64,000 bases of DNA, taken from the NCBI RefSeq assembly GCF_036182465.1, contig NZ_CP108081.1, forward strand, positions 12,159,697-12,223,696, given 5' to 3'. Origin of the DNA: Streptomyces sp. NBC_00258 (GTDB taxonomy: Bacteria > Actinomycetota > Actinomycetes > Streptomycetales > Streptomycetaceae). This document shows, piece after piece, positions 59,319 to 64,000 of the stretch. The notes beneath the pieces were generated by a model, which saw only the letters and a list, made by a program, of their open reading frames with translations, was not told the origin of the DNA and made no database searches. A program made the position numbers and the translations under genes. How positions within the stretch are numbered: position 1 is the first letter of the stretch; every line of letters starts with the position of its first letter.

Positions 59319-60626
59319 CTACGGACGCTCCTGCCGTCGGCGCCAGCGGCGCGGCAGGAGCGAGGCCCATGTGAAGCGCCGACGGCGGCCGCGCAGAGCG
59401 GGAGCCGGCTGGGACGGTTCGCAGGAGCCGGGGGAGCGCGGCGCTACGGCAGCGGGGGATGCCGCCGCCTTCGGCGCCACGGGAGCATCCGGCGGCTCGC
59501 TGTCCAAGAGAGGCGGGGCAGCGAGGGTGAGCTGGACGGGGACCGTCTGTGTGGTGCGCCGCTGGGCGTGCTCGCGAGCACGGCGGCGGCGGTGGCGTTC
59601 GCGGCCGTGCTCGGCGCGTTCGAGGGCGGCCATGATGTTGAGGGCGGCGACGGGACATAGGCCGGCCTGCCGGCCGAGCGCGGGCAACGACTGGGGAACC
59701 AGGCCCCACCAGGCTGCCCGGTCAGCAGGATGCGGGTGGGAGATGGTCCAGTCCCGCCTCCAGGAGGCCATGTCGCCGCTCCAGTCCTCGCCGGGCTGCG
59801 GGGTGTAGGAGCGCGGGTGGCCGCCGTAGGGGAGGAGTACGGTGTCGCCGACGAGCCAGCACACCGTGGCGCCGGCAGCGGCGATCTGCCGCTGAGCGGG
59901 GGTGGGGCGCACCTTGGTGTGCGCGATGGTCGTCCCGTGGGGCTGGACGTTGACGGTTCCGGCCACATCGCAGTGCAGCGGATCGTCGCGGTCGAAGAGC
60001 CACCAGTGCACCACCGCATCGCCGTACTGGGTCCGGACCTGCTGCAGGCGGCGGGCGACGGCGGCCGGGGCAAGCAGGCGGCGCGGCCGTTCCAGGACGG
60101 CGACGCCACTCTCGCCGTGACGCACAACGAGGGCGGGCGGTATCTTCCAGCGTGCCCCGGCGAGTTCGGCGTCGAGGCGCAGACGGCAACCGGCCTCGGG
60201 CAGGACGTGCAGCAGCTGGTCGCGCAGGGCCAGCATCGTAGTGAGATCGGCCTGGACGTCGGCCTGATGCTGCGCGGACGCCGGGCACTGATCGACGCCC
60301 GGGGCGCCGTCATGGCGAAAGCGCGGGGTGAAACGGGAGGCGGGACTGGCAGGACGCTGGAGAACCAGATGGCTCCCGCAGGCCAGGCACCGGTAGCGGC
60401 CGTCCGCGCGGCCGTGCGGCAGCCCGGCACAGGCGCCGGGCTCGCGCCGCAGATCAAGGATGCGGCCGTCATCGGCCGTGTCGACGGCGAGCTGGCTCAT
60501 ACGCGGCAGCTTGCTGCGCCCACGCCGGGCACCGCCAGCCAGAGCGAGCGGACGGGGCGGGGCGCCGGGGGCGGTGCCGGGACGGGACGAGCGGACGGGG
60601 GTCGTGCCAGCGGTGGGGCGGGTCAT
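59319..60626 (-). CDS. CoiA-like competence/nuclease-family protein
   Basis: 435 residues from ATG 60626 (TTG 60641 in frame). After a ~40-residue disordered start come YRCLACGSHLVLQ (zinc ribbon half), FRHDGAPGVDQCPASAQHQA and LRLDAELAGARWKIPPALVV with SGVAVLERPRRL, the CoiA pattern of zinc ribbon, F-x-H..., then a restriction-like D...E-x-x core. The C-terminal ~100 residues are Arg/Pro-rich. CoiA proteins promote recombination of incoming DNA; actinobacterial versions are uncharacterised. Divergent from the HTH/membrane gene at 60805 across a repeat-rich promoter. Confidence 0.65.
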   Translation of the reverse strand: MTRPTAGTTPVRSSRPGTAPGAPPRPLALAGGARRGRSKLPRMSQLAVDTADDGRILDLRREPGACAGLPHGRADGRYRCLACGSHLVLQRPASPASRFTPRFRHDGAPGVDQCPASAQHQADVQADLTTMLALRDQLLHVLPEAGCRLRLDAELAGARWKIPPALVVRHGESGVAVLERPRRLLAPAAVARRLQQVRTQYGDAVVHWWLFDRDDPLHCDVAGTVNVQPHGTTIAHTKVRPTPAQRQIAAAGATVCWLVGDTVLLPYGGHPRSYTPQPGEDWSGDMASWRRDWTISHPHPADRAAWWGLVPQSLPALGRQAGLCPVAALNIMAALERAEHGRERHRRRRAREHAQRRTTQTVPVQLTLAAPPLLDSEPPDAPVAPKAAASPAAVAPRSPGSCEPSQPAPALRGRRRRFTWASLLPRRWRRRQERP

Positions 60627-60724
60627 GCGGGGCGACTCCAAGGGTTTTCGGTGACCGGGCCAGGGACGGTGAGAACCGATTGGTTCCGGTCAACAGCCTT
60701 CCGCGCCGATGTGCGTCCGGCACC

Positions 60725-60790
60725 TTGTCCGTACCCTTTGACCTGGTGAACTCCGGACAATAGGGCCTTGTCCGGGACACGGCCGGACAA
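60725..60790. promoter_or_regulatory. Four TTGTCCG/CGGACAA boxes in a divergent promoter
   Basis: TTGTCCG at 60725-60731, CCGGACAA at 60753-60760, TTGTCCGG at 60768-60775 and CCGGACAA at 60783-60790. The last three are spaced 15 bases centre to centre in alternating orientation, giving nested dyads. A plausible promoter TTGACC (60738-60743) - 17 bases - TAGGGC (60761-60766) lies under them and points at the gene at 60805. The HTH of that gene is the natural candidate binder. Confidence 0.6.
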
Positions 60791-60804
60791 TCGCAGGGGG
60801 CGCG

Positions 60805-62208
60805 ATGGCGGGTGCGAAAGGCCGGGGCCGCGGATGGAGGCCACTGAACGCACAGGCACCCCAGGCAGCGGAGTTGGCCAGCTTCCTCCGAGATGTGATG
60901 GACACGCACCGTGTCACGGTGCGGACCCTGGCCGGACTCATGCACCGGGGCAAGTCGACGATCAGCGACAACCTGGACGGACGGGTGCCCTCCCGGCAGT
61001 TCGTCGTCGACCTCGTCACGGCGGTGGTCAAAGAGCCCCGCAAACGCGAACTCGATCTCAAACGGGCGCTGGCGCTGTGGGAGGCCGCGAACAAGCCGCC
61101 CGCATCGCCTCCCGCCCACACCCAGCCGTCCGGCGGGGAGCTGGCGGTCCGCGAGACCCAGAAGGAGCTGATCTCGCTCACCCACCGGGCCATGGACCTG
61201 GAACGCGAACGCGCCGGCACGCATCAGCTGGTACTGCTACTGATGCGCCTGGTCGCCACCCTCCAGGACGAGGTCGCCCGAGCCCGCGAACTACCCGACG
61301 CACACGCCAAGATGGCCGCACTCGAAGAACAACTGCACACGGCCCGGCAGGAGCTGGAACGGGCCCGGGAAGCCCGCGAGATGGCCGAACAGCTGGCCGC
61401 CCGCGCCCAGCAGCAGAGCATCTCCCTGCAGGAGGAACTCGCCCGGCTGCGCGCCGCTGCCCCGCCGATCGCCATCGCCCTGCGCCTTGGCCCTGGGGAC
61501 CTGCCGCACGAACTGCAGGAGGAGTACTTCCTTGCCGATCCCGGCCGGGCGCTGCGCACCGCCGAGGCGCTGCTGTCGCAGGGAGCCGAACGCCGCGAGG
61601 AACTGGACGACGCCATCCGGCCGGCTGATCCCTGGCAGACCCGGCAGGTGGGCGGGGGCTGGCTGCTCGTGGCGCTGGTACTCGGCCGGGTACTGGGCTG
61701 CGTACTGATGATGGTCGGCGCCGGCGTGCACTACGCCCTCAAGACCTGGGTGACGTCATCACCAACATGGCTGGGCTTCCCCGACCTCCTGGTGCTCGTC
61801 GGCATCGCGCTGCTCATCGACCCGTGGGACATCCTCTGGGATACGGTCCGCCCCCTGGCGCTGCGCGTGATCAGCGACCGACACGAGCCGGTGCTGTGGC
61901 AGCTGTCGACCGAAGACGTACTGACCCGGGTGATGAGGGTCCCCTGGGCGGCGGCCGCCAGTGCGGCCGTAGTTCTGAGCCTGGCCACGGTGTACTGGTG
62001 GCCGCTGTGGATCCTGATTGCCACGGTCCCGGCCAGCCTGGGCGCCGTGGCGTACGCCGTGCTCGGACGCAACCGACCTGTGATCGGCCGCGTCGCTCCC
62101 ATGCTGTCCGCCGGCCTGGCCCTGATCCGCCCCCTGTTGCCAGCCGGCCCGCCCACCTCCGCGCCGGTCGGCGCCGTCCCGCGCCAGACCACGCCGACGA
62201 AACCCTGA
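60805..62208 (+). CDS. HTH / coiled-coil / membrane protein
   Basis: 467 residues from ATG 60805 (AGGGGG upstream). N-terminal HTH (RDVMDTHRVTVRTLAGLMHR, KSTISDNLDGRVPSRQFV), then ~130 residues of coiled coil (LEEQLHTARQELERAREARE, MAEQLAARAQQQSISLQEEL), a short globular segment, then three to four membrane helices (LLVALVLGRVLGCVLMMVGA; FPDLLVLVGIALLI; ASAAVVLSLATVYWWPLWIL). This layout belongs to a family of uncharacterised Streptomyces membrane-tethered HTH proteins. It may be a membrane-bound regulator acting on the boxes just upstream. Confidence 0.7.
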   Translation: MAGAKGRGRGWRPLNAQAPQAAELASFLRDVMDTHRVTVRTLAGLMHRGKSTISDNLDGRVPSRQFVVDLVTAVVKEPRKRELDLKRALALWEAANKPPASPPAHTQPSGGELAVRETQKELISLTHRAMDLERERAGTHQLVLLLMRLVATLQDEVARARELPDAHAKMAALEEQLHTARQELERAREAREMAEQLAARAQQQSISLQEELARLRAAAPPIAIALRLGPGDLPHELQEEYFLADPGRALRTAEALLSQGAERREELDDAIRPADPWQTRQVGGGWLLVALVLGRVLGCVLMMVGAGVHYALKTWVTSSPTWLGFPDLLVLVGIALLIDPWDILWDTVRPLALRVISDRHEPVLWQLSTEDVLTRVMRVPWAAAASAAVVLSLATVYWWPLWILIATVPASLGAVAYAVLGRNRPVIGRVAPMLSAGLALIRPLLPAGPPTSAPVGAVPRQTTPTKP

Positions 62209-62265
62209 TCTGAAAGGGGCGGTTGTTGCGATTTCCTCAGGAACAGTGGTGACCTGGCCTGCCTG

Positions 62266-63020
62266 TCAGCTTCCGTGGGCGTCTTTGATGGCTCCGGCGT
62301 TGATCAGGGCACGGCATAGTGCCTCACGCTCGGGGTGTCTGCGGCGGGAACACAGGCGAAGAGGCCGGCTGTGTGGCAGATCCTCAGCGGCTCGCCAGAC
62401 GACGGCCGCAACGCGGGCGGTGCAGGTGGCGAGCCGGGACAGCATCACCGAGACGGCCTCGCCTCCGCCAGGGTGCAGCCGACGAGCCTGCGAGAAACGC
62501 ACCGGCAGGGCCGATGGGTTCGGCGTGCGGCGCACACAAAGCCTGCCACAAGCCGGCACGGTCCAGCTGGGCCAGCAGAACAGGGTCGGGCCTGCCGTGG
62601 GCGAGCTAGCTGCGCGCGGGGCGCCACGTCCGATCCAAGGACAGCAGCGCGTCGGTGCGATCAGTGACCCAGGCAGGGGCGCAGTGGTGGAGCTGCGCGA
62701 GGCAGAAGCCGATGACGGCGAGGGCCTGGTCGTCCGGCTCGGCACCGAGCAGCTCCTCCAGTACCGCCGTCAGCTGCCCGGGTAGTCACTCGCCGGTGCG
62801 CACGGCGTGCTGGATACCCCAGGCGGTCAGGGACAGCTGGGCGCCGTCGTCGCCACGCTCAGCAGGGGAGGAGGTATCCAGACGGCCGGGTCTGCTCGGC
62901 CACCAAGTGCCCGATCTGCCCGGGTACGGGACCCGCCGCGGTCAACCCGATCGGCACGCAGCTCCTCGACCGCACTCATGAGGACATCAAGATCCCTGGG
63001 CACTAACCTCGCCATACTGC
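62266..63020 (-). pseudogene. Decayed subtelomeric gene
   Basis: Read downward on the minus strand, one frame carries QLSLTAWGIQHAVRTGE-stop, GQLTAVLEELLGAEPDDQAL, AVIGFCLAQLHHCAPAWVTD, RTDALLSLDRTWRPARS-stop, LAHGRPDPVLLAQLDRAGLW. TGA and TAG replace what look like Trp codons. A frame change then gives GEAVSVMLSRLATCTARVAA and a final REALCRALINAGAIKDAHG. Composition and strand bias are clearly coding-derived, but at least two nonsense codons and one shift are present. Family not recognised. Confidence 0.5.
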
Positions 63021-63644
63021 CGCCAGGCATCAGCCACGGCCTCGGCCGTCTCGGTGACTGCCTTGGTGGTACTACACAGCCCAGGGAAGTCGTCACCCGC
63101 GATGCTGAGAACACTGTCCAGCCGCACCCCGCAGACACGACTGTGTTACCTCATACGGCGCCCGGAACTCTGAAGGACGGTTCAGGACATGCGCGGCATC
63201 CAGCAAGAGACTCAACGACCGCTGCCCGCTGCCGCCTTGAGCATGCAGCGCCGAGACGAGCTCCGGACATACTCCGCACACGGCTGACAACCAGCTCAGG
63301 CTGTTCACCATCAGAGAGAGAGTCGGACACCGGCCCTCCCTAGCCGCCCAGTCCTCCAGCAACGCCCCCAGCGGCAACAGAGACAGACACGGCCGTCGGC
63401 ACCACGTCCTTCGTGCCAGCCCCCGTGGCTTCCCGGCGGCAAGACACACCGGCGGCCATCTCACCCCACGACATCCCGCAACCAAAAGACGACCGATCCG
63501 CACGGCCCCCAAGTCAGGAAAGAGCAAGCCACGTTCGACAACCCGCCAACGCAAGCCCACTCAGCGCCGCCAGGCGCCAGCAACCCAACACCTACGCCCA
63601 GGGCACGCACAACACGGTCCAAGCACAAGACACCCCCCAACACC
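63021..63644. other. Subterminal sequence without supported gene
   Basis: The plus strand becomes increasingly C- and A-rich and G-poor toward the right (for example CACCCCCCAACACC near 63630). Reading frames exist only because of this skew. No coding signature seen. Confidence 0.5.
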
Positions 63645-64000
63645 CGCGGGCCAACAGGCCCGCGACACCCCCACACCTCAACTCCCGGTCATGCCACCCG
63701 GCATGACACCACGCCACACCCAACAATCCGTCAACAACCGGAGCGCACCAGCGCTCCGACAAACACAACACCAAAAACCCAAGAAAGGGCCGCGCCAGCG
63801 GCCCAACAAAACTAAAAACAAGAATTTTGCCGCCAGGCAAAATACAGAAACCCAAACACCACCCACAACCTAGAATTTGCCGCCAGGCAAATTCACACGC
63901 CGAACTAAGGGCCGCGCCAGCGGCCCGGCATAAACCACAAACGAATTCGCCGCCAGGCGGAATTCACGGGGCAGAAATTTCGCCAGAAATTTCTTAAGGG
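63645..64000. repeat. Terminal hairpin array, probable linear-replicon telomere
   Basis: Nine short palindromes follow one another up to the last base. The pairs are CGCGGGCC/GGCCCGCG (63645), GTCATGCC/GGCATGAC (63688), CGGAGCGC/GCGCTCCG (63739), GGGCCGC/GCGGCCC (63787), ATTTTGCC/GGCAAAAT (63824), GAATTTGCC/GGCAAATTC (63873), GGGCCGC/GCGGCCC again (63909), GAATTC-GCC/GGC-G-GAATTC (63943) and GAAATTTC/GAAATTTC (63974). The last six all have the loop GCCA. Such ladders of small-loop hairpins are the hallmark of actinobacterial telomeres. The sequence is not the archetypal Streptomyces terminus. Confidence 0.7.

Noticed and set aside
63413..63873. Open frames on both strands near the right end
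   Set aside because: Produced by strong base skew and hairpins; no ribosome site or conserved motif.
1..64000. tRNA, rRNA, CRISPR arrays, known riboswitches
   Set aside because: None recognised on reading both strands; absence is from inspection only, not a covariance-model search.

Overview
The window reads as a high-GC actinobacterial replicon, almost certainly Streptomyces or a close relative. Third-position GC bias is strong, starts are often GTG, and genes are frequently coupled by ATGA/GTGA overlaps. NarL-type two-component, ANTAR, MarR, LysR and ECF sigma genes all have Streptomyces-like sequences. Decayed genes, nested insertion sequences and defence-type genes are dense. The last ~360 bases are a ladder of short hairpins ending flush with the window, as at the telomere of a linear replicon. 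I therefore read this as a subtelomeric arm or linear-plasmid end running toward the right terminus.

Layout. 1-8.5 kb: a sugar catabolic locus (transketolase C-terminal subunit, FGGY kinase, TIM-barrel isomerase, truncated sugar porter, intracellular DUF5060/apiosidase-like glycosidase, SorC-type regulator) that fits D-apiose use, with two matching operators around the regulator/glycosidase divergence. 3.4-5.0 kb is a mosaic of broken genes. 8.6-12.2 kb: phosphotransferase remnant, an MMPL transporter gene broken by a small inversion, and an SDR/MarR divergent pair. 12.4-15.3 kb: a DUF262-HipA two-gene operon. 15.4-18.8 kb: IS5 fragment, dead ISAzo13-family element and intact IS4-family element, nested. 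19-26.3 kb: small secreted and membrane proteins, then a TPR-CHAT protease gene divergent from two partner genes. 26.4-30.7 kb: a Tn7-like transposition module (TnsA, truncated TniB, TniQ) that has lost TnsB. 31-34.8 kb: small hypothetical genes, a HEYGH metallopeptidase, PIN and IS1380 remnants.

35-37 kb: a NarL-type sensor/regulator pair beside a perfect palindrome that recurs 12 kb away. 37.5-40.5 kb: two secreted crystallin-fold/I36-type proteins around ATP-binding and ANTAR regulators. 40.9-49.2 kb: two divergent operons of mostly unrecognised genes. The rightward one combines a 35-residue peptide gene, a repeat protein that resembles it, a HExxH protein, an MFS exporter and a PhyH-type Fe/2OG dioxygenase, followed by a LysR regulator. 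It is the best candidate in the window for an undescribed system, possibly a ribosomal-peptide pathway. 50.6-52.8 kb: a Septu-type (PtuA/PtuB) defence pair. 53-57 kb: XRE regulator, small membrane protein, double-HTH protein and a broken DUF2290 gene. 57.7-62.2 kb: ECF sigma factor coupled to a cold-shock-domain protein, a CoiA-like protein and a HTH/coiled-coil/membrane protein around a repeat-rich operator. 62.2-64 kb: a decayed gene and the terminal hairpin array.

Several genes (TPR-CHAT, its divergent partner, DUF2290, PHB depolymerase) carry single frameshifts. I cannot tell true decay from sequencing error; this matters most for the CHAT system.
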